DNA of 64,000 nucleotides from Lachnospiraceae bacterium (GTDB taxonomy: Bacteria > Bacillota > Clostridia > Lachnospirales > Lachnospiraceae): NCBI GenBank assembly GCA_029012365.1, contig JAQXLY010000060.1:1-64000 (forward strand), given 5' to 3'. Shown in pieces: positions 53,725-62,562 of the stretch. The notes under the pieces are model-generated. The model did not search any database, was not told the DNA's origin, and worked only from the letters and a program-made list of their open reading frames with translations. Numbering within the stretch: the stretch's first letter is position 1; each line of letters opens with the position of its first letter. The translations under genes were made by a program, and so were the position numbers.

Positions 53725-53852
53725 ACATTTCCTCCGTTTTTAAAAGGCTGTTCGCCTTCCGCAATTCTTCGGTTCACATAGGCAAGCACCTCATTACACT
53801 TGTCTACATAAACTGCCATCCCAAATTCACACTCTCTATTCTCTCGATCCAT
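53721..53852 (-). CDS. 43-aa small protein between GNAT and NUDIX genes
   Basis: ATG at 53852, stop TGA overlapping the NUDIX start (ATGA). Sequence begins MDRENRECEFGMAVYVDKC and has a helical, charged middle. It starts 6 bp past the GNAT stop, so it is in the operon; GGGGAG is only one or two bases from the ATG, which is weak. It could act in translational coupling. Confidence 0.4.
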   Translation of the reverse strand: MDRENRECEFGMAVYVDKCNEVLAYVNRRIAEGEQPFKNGGNV

Positions 53853-53858
53853 TCTCCC

Positions 53859-54389
53859 CTATCTCTTAATTACATACCGTTGTATTTCTTCCTGAAAGGT
53901 GTCGCTATAAAACTCTGCTTCCAGTTCTCCGCCGCAGTTCTTTATCACATTTGCAGAAGCAACATTTATCTTATCACAGGTTAAAAGAACTTCTTTGATT
54001 CCCACCACATCACATACATTCAGTGCTTCTTTCAACATATCGGTGGCGTAATGCTTCCTGCGCTCCGTCGGTCTGATACAGTATCCGATATGACCGCCTT
54101 CTTTTCTGAGAAAATCGTTCAATGCCAAACGAATGTTAATCATTCCGATGATTTTATCATCCTCTTCCCGGACATAAAAATAGGTCAATGCCGGAACCCG
54201 CGGCTTTTCTATATTTGCTATATCAATATCCGCCAATACCTTACTAAGCCACGCTTCATAAGTAGCAGCTTCCAGATAGCCGTCCAAGGCACCGCATCCG
54301 TTAATCTCGGATTTGTATTTCCGAAATTCATTAATGAACTCAATTGCTTTTTCTTTGTATTGTATCTTTGGAAAAACAAATTTAAACAT
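53859..54389 (-). CDS. GNAT N-acetyltransferase
   Basis: A 176-aa GNAT protein. The motif GGHIGYCIRPTERRKHYATDML is motif A, and VASANVIKNCGGELE is motif B. The N-terminal part is of the RimJ-like type with YFYVREEDDKIIGMINIR. Substrate unknown. It leads a GNAT-43aa-NUDIX operon. Confidence 0.88.
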   Translation of the reverse strand: MFKFVFPKIQYKEKAIEFINEFRKYKSEINGCGALDGYLEAATYEAWLSKVLADIDIANIEKPRVPALTYFYVREEDDKIIGMINIRLALNDFLRKEGGHIGYCIRPTERRKHYATDMLKEALNVCDVVGIKEVLLTCDKINVASANVIKNCGGELEAEFYSDTFQEEIQRYVIKR

Positions 54390-54451
54390 ACATATCTCCC
54401 TTCAAAAACTGTTCCTCAAATGCTTTTACTGTTTCCCGATTCAACTCGTCG

Positions 54452-54843
54452 TTATTTTTCAATCAAATACGCCCGACACGGTGCACCGTCAAAGCCTGCG
54501 AAATTCAGCGGAGCATCACTTAAGAAATCCGCTCATTTGCCTCTGCATTTTCTTCCTTTCTCATTATCTTGTGCGCATCTTCTGCGGTTACATCGCCCTC
54601 GTGACGCGCCACAAAACAATCCCCTACAAACGCTGTAAGCGGTATTCTCTCCACCGTCTTTCCGTCCTTTAAAAAGTGAAACGGTGCATCTATATGCGTC
54701 CCGTTATGTGCACACATGGAAAACACGGAAAGATTATAGAGCTCTCCCTGCTCCATGCTTTTCACTCGTTCTGCCCGAGGACTGTCGTCCCCCGGAAACA
54801 CCTTACAGGAAAGAACCTCCTGTGAAATGTCTATGATATTCAT
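54452..54843 (-). pseudogene. cyclase/kynurenine formamidase-like, internally deleted
   Basis: The reading 54843-54520 has the family start NIIDISQEVLSCKVFPGD and the metal-binding CAHNGTHIDAPFHF. Then about 90-100 residues are missing, and a frame change leads to DAPLNFAGFDGAPCRAYL, the usual C-terminus, ending at 54452. A complete protein has about 210 residues. It is a deletion plus frameshift, so inactive. Confidence 0.8.
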
Positions 54844-54900
54844 GCCGTTACCTCCCTTGTCCTGTCATGCACTCTTTCTTGAGCTTTGTAACTAGCGTGT

Positions 54901-55596
54901 CTACTCAATCTCTTCTCTCAGCCATTTCTCAACAACGGCAAAATCTGCTTCTTCCATAAACGGATGCTTACTTTGTTCTGAAACCGTCAACCGACATCCG
55001 AATCTATCCGCGAAGCTCTGAATACTCTCGATCGGCTGAAGATTATCAAGCGCGCCGTAAAGAATCGCGGTTTTTACGCTCCACTCCTTAATTGGATGTG
55101 TCTGAATATACCGGTAATAATCCCAGCGTAATATATCGATTTCCGTCTCAATTTCCTTTTCCCTTTCAAGCATCGCTCCGGTTATCCCCGACCAGAGCAT
55201 CATGTGCTCTACCAGCCATTTCATATCTACAATCGGCGATTGAAACAGACACCTTTCAAAGTTTCTGTTGGCATATGCGTTTAACGAAAAATAGGCTCCG
55301 AGGCTACAGGCAAATAGAGAAACACTTTCCCATTTTTCAAATACATACTCCGCAATACTATTTAAGTCCTTACTCCCGTTCCATACATCACAGCGATATG
55401 CTGTATCCGTTCTTTCTCCATGCTCCGGCAGGTCAAAACTCAGTGTCTGATAGCCTTTTTGCTCCGCAATCTCTGCAAAGCTCTCAGCATATTCCTTCCT
55501 GCTCATCTTTCCGTGAACGTGTATATAGATTTTGTCGGAGTTCCCTCCCCACAAAATTGCGGGAATTCCGTGAATACATAGCCTTTCTCTCTTCAT
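54901..55596 (-). CDS. alpha/beta-hydrolase-like protein
   Basis: A 231-aa protein of the alpha/beta hydrolase fold. The oxyanion-type YIHVHGKM precedes FDLPEHGERT; the nucleophile elbow is ACSLGAYFS (serine in a C-S-L-G context). The C-terminal SKHPFMEEADF gives the candidate His. The substrate is unknown. It lies between a cyclase remnant and a NUDIX gene. Confidence 0.78.
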   Translation of the reverse strand: MKRERLCIHGIPAILWGGNSDKIYIHVHGKMSRKEYAESFAEIAEQKGYQTLSFDLPEHGERTDTAYRCDVWNGSKDLNSIAEYVFEKWESVSLFACSLGAYFSLNAYANRNFERCLFQSPIVDMKWLVEHMMLWSGITGAMLEREKEIETEIDILRWDYYRYIQTHPIKEWSVKTAILYGALDNLQPIESIQSFADRFGCRLTVSEQSKHPFMEEADFAVVEKWLREEIE

Positions 55597-55627
55597 TCTC
55601 TCTGCTCCCCTCTATAGTAAAAAGTCT

Positions 55628-56080
55628 TCAAAAGACAGGGTTCGGATAGCTGATTATATCTCCCCAGCTCTGAACCTCGTTCCTAATGGATTCTATTTCA
55701 AGAATTCCCGCAGAGAAAAGCCATGCCCTGTCCTTCTCCGGTAATTCATCAAGCCGCTTCCAGCCCACTTCCTCAATTGGCTGGCAGTCCTCCGGTTCCT
55801 CCGGGTCATATCCGCGAATCGGCATCGCATCTTCCGGAATTCTGACCTCGAAGAAATATTCTGTCGTGCCTCCCAGTCGATTTACTACATTCAGCGGTCT
55901 GATAATTTCGCCCCTCACGCCACACTCTTCAAACAGCTCCCTGAGTGCAGTCTCCTCAGGTGTCTCCCCGGCTTCCATCCCACCGCCCGGAACAAGATAA
56001 AAACGGTTTCCGTGATAACAAACACGTTCCATAAGAATTGACGTTCCTCTTGTAATCACTGCACTTGCCCTGTTACGCAT
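55628..56080 (-). CDS. NUDIX hydrolase
   Basis: A 150-aa NUDIX protein. The Nudix box GGGMEAGETPEETALREL with EECG is complete. The N-terminus has RNRASAVITRGTSILME. The ATG at 56080 has AAGGAGGAG upstream; an upstream ATG at 56110 is less likely. Possibly an ADP-ribose or nucleotide pyrophosphatase. Confidence 0.87.
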   Translation of the reverse strand: MRNRASAVITRGTSILMERVCYHGNRFYLVPGGGMEAGETPEETALRELFEECGVRGEIIRPLNVVNRLGGTTEYFFEVRIPEDAMPIRGYDPEEPEDCQPIEEVGWKRLDELPEKDRAWLFSAGILEIESIRNEVQSWGDIISYPNPVF

Positions 56081-56113
56081 ATTTCCTTCTCCTCCTTTAT
56101 AATACCGCAAATA

Positions 56114-56579
56114 ATCGAGTAGGAGGGAAAATTATATAAATTTTCCCGGCCTCTCACACTACTGTGCGTACGGTTCCGTACACGGCGGTTCAATCAACTT
56201 AACAAGTGACACACCTTTCGGTGTAGTAATCTAACATTGAGACTAGTCCAAATCGGGTTAGTTGACTTCTCACAGTTCGTTATTACTAAGCTAATGAAAC
56301 CCCTGTGAGACCTCTACGCTTAAGGTGCACGCTCTTTCTCTCCATATATCCGCCGCATTTACTCTGTTACTACAAAAGTGGTAGTTATTAGACTTTGTTG
56401 CTTTGTGCCAACTTGTCTCTCGTAGCCTAGCCTTGTATGCGATTTCTGTTCGTCGAACCAGAGATTTGCTTACAGCTTCCTTCAGATTCCACCTCACGAT
56501 GAACACCCTTGCTGTTCAGCTATACACTTCCCACTACCTGGGCATGTTCGGAACTTTCACCCGTTAGAGCGGCGCAAAC
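56114..56579 (-). ncRNA. ORF-less group II intron, probably class C
   Basis: On the minus strand the region runs from GTTTGCGCC (56579) to CCTACTCGAT (about 56114). Domain V is at 56150-56191 (GAACCGCCGTGTACGG and ACGCACAGTGGTGTGAGAGG); its CGC triad is the class C type. Domain VI (56125-56147) is a GGGAAAATT/AATTTTCCC stem. Domain I landmarks such as GGTGAAAGTTCCGAACATG and GAGGTGGAATCTGAAGGAA are seen. No reverse transcriptase is encoded; mobility would need one in trans. It lies directly behind a terminator hairpin, as class C introns prefer. Exact ends are approximate. Confidence 0.8.
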
Positions 56580-56586
56580 ACAGCAA

Positions 56587-56607
56587 GAGGCCTGCTTCGC
56601 AAGCCTC
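56587..56607 (-). terminator. terminator hairpin at the intron 5' end
   Basis: GAGGC (56587-56591) and GCCTC (56603-56607) with inner GC pairs; the intron begins 8 nt after it on the minus strand. It ends the soluble chemoreceptor gene. Confidence 0.65.
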
Positions 56608-56637
56608 AAATTACAAATCATCTCATCCACACGGAAT

Positions 56638-57432
56638 TTATTTCATCTCTGCCTTTTCTGCCAGTATCTGTAACTGTTCAAAGGTTCCTTCTATCTTCTC
56701 CGCATATCCGGCGACCTTCTCAGAAGCCCTGTTAATCGTCGATTTACATGTTTGTGTCTCTGCGGATACTTCCTCCGATGCTGCGGATAACAAAGAAATA
56801 CTGTCTACAATCTCGCGGTTTGCATCCAAAACCTTTTCTACCTCCTGACTCATGGCAGCAACATCTCTCTGCAGAGTACTCATACCATTTCCCACTTCCA
56901 TGAAGCTCTCATTCACTTCTTCTACCTTTTTGCGCTGAATATTAATTGCTTCCGCGGATTCTTCAATACCGGTCTGCGTCTCATTTGTTACGTTTATCAG
57001 CTGTGCAATAATCTCTGTAATCTTTTCTGTAGATACCTTCGTCTCTTCCGCAAGCTTTCTGATTTCGTCTGCTACGACCGCAAAACCTCTACCCGCTTCC
57101 CCTGCTCTTGCAGCCTCAATGCTTGCATTTAATGCCAAAAGATTCGTCTGGGAAGAAATATTTAAAATGGAATCCGTAATACCGGATACCTGATTGACAT
57201 TGGTAACAAGTTCCTGCATTGATTTGGAAATTCTTGTGATATTCTGATCAACCAGCTTCGACTGTTCCTTCAGATTGTCAGCCAGTTGTTTTCCACCCTC
57301 TACCACATCCTTCAATTTTTCCGTAGTTCCTTTTGCATTCATCACACGCTCATTCGTATTTTCAATGCGGTTCTGAATATCCGTAGTCATTTCTGCTAAT
57401 AATTCGTAATGGTAAAATTCATAACATCGCAT
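56638..57432 (-). CDS. soluble methyl-accepting chemotaxis-type protein
   Basis: A 264-aa protein with only the MCP signalling domain: [20 protein letters not shown] then [14 protein letters not shown], flanked by long coiled-coil arms. There is no membrane helix. The good promoter at 57449-57477 initiates just upstream, so the start at 57432 is genuine and the protein is a cytoplasmic receptor rather than a truncated one. What it senses is unknown. Confidence 0.85.
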   Translation of the reverse strand: MRCYEFYHYELLAEMTTDIQNRIENTNERVMNAKGTTEKLKDVVEGGKQLADNLKEQSKLVDQNITRISKSMQELVTNVNQVSGITDSILNISSQTNLLALNASIEAARAGEAGRGFAVVADEIRKLAEETKVSTEKITEIIAQLINVTNETQTGIEESAEAINIQRKKVEEVNESFMEVGNGMSTLQRDVAAMSQEVEKVLDANREIVDSISLLSAASEEVSAETQTCKSTINRASEKVAGYAEKIEGTFEQLQILAEKAEMK

Positions 57433-57448
57433 CCTTACCTTATTTCTT

Positions 57449-57477
57449 ATCATACAATACAATTATGCAAAAATCAA
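57449..57477 (-). promoter_or_regulatory. promoter of soluble chemoreceptor
   Basis: TTGATT (57472-57477), 17 bp, TATGAT (57449-57454) on the minus strand. Its start near 57442 limits the coding start to 57432 or later. Confidence 0.7.
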
Positions 57478-57551
57478 CTAAATTCTCACACTCTTTCTTC
57501 TTTTTTACCTGTAATGGCAAACATTTTCCGTGTGTTCCTTACTCTGATATG

Positions 57552-59063
57552 CTATTTAGTTCTTCGTGACATCAAGACTACCGTTTCCACATGCTCCGTC
57601 ATCGGAAACATATCTACCGGCTGTGCTTTCACTAATGTATACCCATTTCCCGCCAGATACTTAACATCTCTTGCCAGAGTTGCCGGGTCACAGGAGACAT
57701 ATACCACACGTTGCGGTTTCATATTTACTATTGTCTGCAACAACCTTTCGTCACAGCCCTTGCGCGGCGGATCCACAACGATCACGTCAGCGCGCATGCT
57801 TCCGCCGCTTTCGCGGTATTTCGCCGGTAAGACATCCTCTGCCGCACCCACAAAGAACTCCGCATTTGTAATACCGTTTCGGACCGCATTCTCCTTTGCA
57901 TCTTCTATCGCCTGCGGCACAATTTCAACGCCGTAAACTCTCTTTGCCTTTGCCGCAAGGAACAGGGAAATGGTTCCGATACCGCAATATAAATCCCAGA
58001 CGATTTCATTCCCGGTCAGGCCGGCAAACTCCAGAGCTTTACGATACAACACCTTCGTCTGCTTCGGGTTAACCTGATAAAAGGAAAGCGGTGAAATACG
58101 GTATGCCACTTCTCCGATATAATCCGTAATGTAGGTGTCCCCCCACACCGGAATAATCTCCGCACCGAGAATCACATTGGTTATCTCGCAATTAACATTT
58201 AAGCAGACTCCTTTCAGGGTCAATCCTGCTTTCACTTCACCTTCACTCTTTCCACAAGACCTGTTTCCGCTTTCATCCGCCTTATTTGCCTCGTCACAAG
58301 TCTTTTCGTTTCCTGACGCATTCCCTGTCTCTCCACAGCAAAACATTCCTACCGCTGTCTTCAGCCGTTCTGCAAGCACCTCTGCCCTCGGCAGGCTCTT
58401 TCCGTTTACGATGAGACAAACTAACACTTCTCCGGTCGCTGCTCCGATTCTCGTTAAAATGTAACGTACCAGTCCGGTATGTGTCTCCTCATCATACGGT
58501 GCAATCCGATACCGCTCCATATGGTTGCAGACCGTCCTGCAAATCACCTCATTCACCGGAGCCTGAATGGCACAAAAATCACTCGGAATCAGTGCATGGC
58601 TGTGCCCTGCGTAAAACCCGGTGACAATCCTTCCGTCCTTATCCTTTCCCACCGGGAATTGAGCTTTGTTCCGGTAGGCAAAGGGCTCATCCATACCCAT
58701 AATCGGAAGAACTACCCGGTTGGCTTCAAACTCCACTCCCCCGATTCGTTCCAGACACTCCTTAACCTTTCTTTCCTTCCAGCAAAGCTGTGCCTCATAG
58801 CTCATCTGCTGTAGCTGACACCCTCCGCAGCGTCCCGCTACAGGGCACACCGACTCCACCCGGTTTGCGGACGGGCGTAATAACCTCTCTATTTTTGCAT
58901 AACCGTAGGTTTTCTTTGCCTTTAACACTCTTACCTCAATTACATCCCCGACAACTGCACCCTTTACAAACAGGGTAAACCCGTCCGCCCGTCCGATGCC
59001 CTCACCGCCGCTTCCGATATCCGTAATCTCAAGTGTCACAATCTCATTCTTTTTCGGAGTCAT
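57552..59063 (-). CDS. rlmD: 23S rRNA uracil-C5 methyltransferase, RlmD/RumA type
   Basis: A 503-aa methyltransferase. TRAM domain at residues 1-60. The 4Fe-4S cysteines are C73, C79, C82 and C163. The Rossmann core has VWDLYCGIGTISLFLA and VVDPPRKGCDE; the catalytic cysteine lies in YVSCDPATLARD. Residues 241-280 form a Ser/Glu/Asn-rich insertion with extra cysteines, not usual in the family. RlmD methylates U1939, but related RlmCD enzymes also do U747, so the exact site is open. The ATG at 59063 has GGAACGGG upstream. Confidence 0.9.
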   Translation of the reverse strand: MTPKKNEIVTLEITDIGSGGEGIGRADGFTLFVKGAVVGDVIEVRVLKAKKTYGYAKIERLLRPSANRVESVCPVAGRCGGCQLQQMSYEAQLCWKERKVKECLERIGGVEFEANRVVLPIMGMDEPFAYRNKAQFPVGKDKDGRIVTGFYAGHSHALIPSDFCAIQAPVNEVICRTVCNHMERYRIAPYDEETHTGLVRYILTRIGAATGEVLVCLIVNGKSLPRAEVLAERLKTAVGMFCCGETGNASGNEKTCDEANKADESGNRSCGKSEGEVKAGLTLKGVCLNVNCEITNVILGAEIIPVWGDTYITDYIGEVAYRISPLSFYQVNPKQTKVLYRKALEFAGLTGNEIVWDLYCGIGTISLFLAAKAKRVYGVEIVPQAIEDAKENAVRNGITNAEFFVGAAEDVLPAKYRESGGSMRADVIVVDPPRKGCDERLLQTIVNMKPQRVVYVSCDPATLARDVKYLAGNGYTLVKAQPVDMFPMTEHVETVVLMSRRTK

Positions 59064-59073
59064 ATACCCGTTC

Positions 59074-60063
59074 CTACTTTCTGTATCCGTTTGGATGTGT
59101 GCTGTGCCACCTCCATGCCGTGGCAATAATTTTCTCCATATCTGTGTACCGCGGTTTCCACCCAAGTACAGTTCTTGCCTTCTCGCTGGAGGCAATGAGC
59201 GTTGCAGGGTCACCTCCGCGACGCGGTGCATCCTCGGCCTTAATCGGAAGACCGGTCACCCTTCTTGCCGCCTCCACAATTTCTCTTACACTGTAGCCTT
59301 CCCCGCTGCCGAGATTAAATACACTGCTTTCATTTCCCTTCATAAGATACTCTACCGCAAGTACATGCGCCTGCGCCAGATCCATTACATGCACATAATC
59401 ACGTACACAGGTGCCGTCCTTTGTCGGATAATCCGTACCACAAATATCAATATGGTCTCTTTGTCCGAGCGGAACCTGCAATATAAGCGGAATCAGATGA
59501 CTTTCCGGAGAATGTGCCTCTCCGATAGCGCCGCTTTCATGCGCACCGCACGCATTAAAATATCGAAGCGCCACATACTTAAGTCCGTGTGCAACATCTG
59601 TCCATTTCATCATCTTCTCCATAGCAAGCTTCGTCTCACCGTAAGCATTTATCGGTGCCGTTTTATCCTCTTCCAGAATCGGAATATTCTCCGGCTCGCC
59701 ATACGTAGCCGCGGTAGAGGAGAACACAATTTTTTTAACATCGTGTGCAATCATAGACTCCAGTAACACCTTCGTACCGCATACATTATTGTCATAATAC
59801 TTTAATGGGTTCTTCATACTCTCTGCCACAAGCGAATTAGCTGCAAAATGAATCACCGCATCAATCTTTTCATTCCCAAATACGGAATCTGCGAAAGCAC
59901 GGCTGCGAATATCTCCTTCATAGAAACGTGCCTGCGGATGAACCGCCTCTTTGTGGCCGGTTTCCAGATTGTCCGCAACAACTACATCAATTCCTCTCTC
60001 CACTAGCTCATATACCATGTGAGAGCCGATATATCCCGCTCCGCCCAATACTAATATTGTCAT
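59074..60063 (-). CDS. galE: UDP-glucose 4-epimerase
   Basis: A 329-aa short-chain epimerase (EC 5.1.3.2). The NAD-binding GGAGYIGSH is at the N-terminus; [12 protein letters not shown] and the catalytic YGETK motif are in the middle; [18 protein letters not shown] is typical of GalE. It makes UDP-galactose for wall polysaccharides or uses galactose. It lies 11 bp upstream of rlmD in the same direction. Confidence 0.96.
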   Translation of the reverse strand: MTILVLGGAGYIGSHMVYELVERGIDVVVADNLETGHKEAVHPQARFYEGDIRSRAFADSVFGNEKIDAVIHFAANSLVAESMKNPLKYYDNNVCGTKVLLESMIAHDVKKIVFSSTAATYGEPENIPILEEDKTAPINAYGETKLAMEKMMKWTDVAHGLKYVALRYFNACGAHESGAIGEAHSPESHLIPLILQVPLGQRDHIDICGTDYPTKDGTCVRDYVHVMDLAQAHVLAVEYLMKGNESSVFNLGSGEGYSVREIVEAARRVTGLPIKAEDAPRRGGDPATLIASSEKARTVLGWKPRYTDMEKIIATAWRWHSTHPNGYRK

Positions 60064-60155
60064 TTTCTTCTTCCTTTCTCTGCTTTTCTCACAGCCCCGT
60101 TTCTTCCGGAAGCCGATGTCTTGTTGATTTTCCTCTGATTTTCTTTTAAAAAGCT

Positions 60156-61094
60156 CTATTTTGTTGTCTTTCTCATATTAGATTCAAACATTTTCTGAAA
60201 ACCGAGCCATCCGTTCTCTTCCGTGCCCTCAAACAACGCCGTTACCCCTGCCAGCTTTGCATCCAGATTGTCCGCCATGCTGAGTGCTACCGCCTCTGCT
60301 AATTCCGGCTTCTTAGGCGAACCGTATTCCAGTTCACCGTGGTGGGACAAAATACAGTGAAGCAGCTCGTTCTTACGCCTTACAGAAAAACCACCGATTT
60401 TGTCCATGCGACTTGACAACCATTCCGCTCCGATATAAATATGTCCTAACAGCTGCCCCGCATCCGTATAGTCATTTTCAGGAAAGGCAGAAAGCTCAGC
60501 AAGCTTACCTACATCATGAAACATTGCTGCTGTCAGAAGTAAATCCCTGTCGAGTATAGAATAATTATCAGCCAGATAGCTGCATAGCCTGGTCACAGAT
60601 ACCGTATGCTCCAGTAACCCCCCCACAAAATTGTGGTGCATTGTTTTCGCCGCAGAGTGCTTCAGAAACATTTCGTGGAATCTCGAGTCCTCTTTATAAT
60701 AACTTTCCGCCAGCTTCTTAAACTGTACATCCTTTAAGGATGCAATATAACCTAAAAGCTCCTTATACATTTCGCCGGTATCCTGCTTTGTACACGGCAT
60801 AAAATCACTGACATCATACTCTCCCTCAGAAAGCTTTCTTACCCGCCTTATATTTAACTGCAACGCCCCCTGAAAGCTCACTACCTGTCCCTCAATGCGA
60901 ACATAGTCCAATGCCTCGAAATGCTCGATTCCGGCGTTCAGTTCCCATACCTTACCATCCATTGTCCCGGTCTTATCCTGCAAAATCAGGGAATAATAGT
61001 TCTTTCCCGCCTTAGTCTGCAGTGTCTGCTTTTGTTTGCAGAAATAATTTTCGGAAATCATCTCCCCGTCCCGCAATTCTTTTAAATAGCGCAT
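60156..61094 (-). CDS. 3'-5' exoribonuclease, YhaM type
   Basis: A 312-aa YhaM-like nuclease with an N-terminal OB-fold (about 15-95: [18 protein letters not shown]) and an HD domain ([33 protein letters not shown]). YhaM degrades single-stranded RNA or DNA from the 3' end with divalent metal. It follows the HtrA-like gene by 20 bp. Confidence 0.92.
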   Translation of the reverse strand: MRYLKELRDGEMISENYFCKQKQTLQTKAGKNYYSLILQDKTGTMDGKVWELNAGIEHFEALDYVRIEGQVVSFQGALQLNIRRVRKLSEGEYDVSDFMPCTKQDTGEMYKELLGYIASLKDVQFKKLAESYYKEDSRFHEMFLKHSAAKTMHHNFVGGLLEHTVSVTRLCSYLADNYSILDRDLLLTAAMFHDVGKLAELSAFPENDYTDAGQLLGHIYIGAEWLSSRMDKIGGFSVRRKNELLHCILSHHGELEYGSPKKPELAEAVALSMADNLDAKLAGVTALFEGTEENGWLGFQKMFESNMRKTTK

Positions 61095-61114
61095 ATTCGC
61101 TCCTCCGTTTTATA

Positions 61115-62512
61115 TTAATGCATTCTTGTTTCCGGTATCATATACAACGTTTGTTCTTTGCGTTCGCCCTTAATCTCACGACTCACGATGATCCGCACAC
61201 TCTGTTCGCCGACCGCACTGATTTCCTCGTGAAACTGCCGTACCTCCTTCACAGGCTCAATCCCTACCACTGTAATGATATCCCCGTTCTTTATCCCTGC
61301 TGCCATTGCCGGAGACGCGGGCATAACCTCCGTCACATAAACTCCCTCCGGCAGCTTATATTTTCCGCCCATCGCCGCATCCACTGCTTCCAGACGCATA
61401 CCGCAATAGACTCTCGGAACATTATTCAGCGTTTTTTCTATAATGCTCCTCATCCCGCTCACCATTGCTGCTGTAAAAACACCGCTTTCCCCTTTATTCA
61501 GTGTCCGGCTGACAATCCCGATGACCTCTCCGGACAGATTGAAAACAAATCCGTCACCCTCCGCATATTTTGTAATTCCTGTTGTAAAATATAGAACTTC
61601 GTCATCTATTACCTGTACTAACTGTCCCGCTCCCGTTGTCATTCCGAGTTCCATAGCATCCAAATGCCCATTCGGATTTCCGAGAACCATAACCGGAATC
61701 CCAACCTCCACATCATCCTGGGCAAATCTTGCTTTCTTCGGCAGCGCCCCGGAATCGATAGTCCCGGCCGACGATAAACGTATCGTCATCACTGCCAGAC
61801 GGTAATTCGTGTCATAGGAAAAAATAGAGCATGGAAGTGTTTCTCCGTTAGCAAATGTCACCTCGAATTTGGTTGCACCTTCAATGCTGTCTAAGTTCAC
61901 CAGAAACAGCATATCCACTCCGTTGTCCCCCACATAAAGACCGGTAGCGTTCTTTGTCGTTTCATAGGCTTCTTCAAACCAGTCCACTCCCTCTGTAATC
62001 GCAGTAATCCGAACAAGCGACTTTTTTATATTTCCTGAAAGCTCCGCTATCCCCGAATACATATTCAAAAAATCCTGTATGGTGTCACTCTGTACAAGAC
62101 CGGAATCCGGTGTTGTGTCCGGGTCCTTGTCAATAGTCACCGTAATCACAGGTGTAGCCTCCGGTGTAATATCCACTAACACGGAAGGGGTAGGCACACC
62201 TGTACCCGTAGGCTTCTTTGTCGGTCCCTGCCCCTCTGTCGGTGCCGGCTCCTTTGTAAGTATCGGTGTCGGTGTTGTATTTCCAATCCCTACAATCTGG
62301 CGCAGGGTATTTTCCAAACCAAGCTTTTCAATCAGGAACTTTCCCGAAAGTACGATTGCGGCTCCCGCAATAATGCCGAAAACAAGCGCATACAGCGCTG
62401 TACGAAGCAATGACTTTCCGAAACGTTTCCAGTTTCTTTTCTTCTGCGGAACAATCTTTTCCTGTATCACCTGATACTCTTCTTTATTTACATCATCTCT
62501 GTTTTCTTCCAT
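61115..62512 (-). CDS. HtrA-like membrane protein lacking the catalytic triad
   Basis: A 465-aa protein of the trypsin-like HtrA/DegP type with a C-terminal PDZ domain. A membrane helix lies at 36-57, a Thr/Pro-rich linker at 80-140, a protease-like domain at about 160-360, PDZ at about 370-455 (MRLEAVDAAM, VMPASPAMAAGIKNGDII). The three catalytic positions are altered: Asp208 for His (LDSIEGA), Arg238 for Asp (NYRLAVMTI), and Asp320-Gly321 for Gly-Ser (AEGDGFVF). It is therefore a pseudoprotease, likely a membrane-anchored binding or scaffold protein. It follows the sensor kinase by 50 bp. Confidence 0.88.
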   Translation of the reverse strand: MEENRDDVNKEEYQVIQEKIVPQKKRNWKRFGKSLLRTALYALVFGIIAGAAIVLSGKFLIEKLGLENTLRQIVGIGNTTPTPILTKEPAPTEGQGPTKKPTGTGVPTPSVLVDITPEATPVITVTIDKDPDTTPDSGLVQSDTIQDFLNMYSGIAELSGNIKKSLVRITAITEGVDWFEEAYETTKNATGLYVGDNGVDMLFLVNLDSIEGATKFEVTFANGETLPCSIFSYDTNYRLAVMTIRLSSAGTIDSGALPKKARFAQDDVEVGIPVMVLGNPNGHLDAMELGMTTGAGQLVQVIDDEVLYFTTGITKYAEGDGFVFNLSGEVIGIVSRTLNKGESGVFTAAMVSGMRSIIEKTLNNVPRVYCGMRLEAVDAAMGGKYKLPEGVYVTEVMPASPAMAAGIKNGDIITVVGIEPVKEVRQFHEEISAVGEQSVRIIVSREIKGERKEQTLYMIPETRMH

Positions 62513-62562
62513 ACCGTAACCTCCTGATGTAACCTATGCTCCCTGTCTCCTTAGTTTCGTAC

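Noticed and set aside
56291-56506. A 71-codon minus-strand ORF with basic residues
   Set aside because: It lies entirely within the group II intron domains, so the reading is an accident of RNA sequence.
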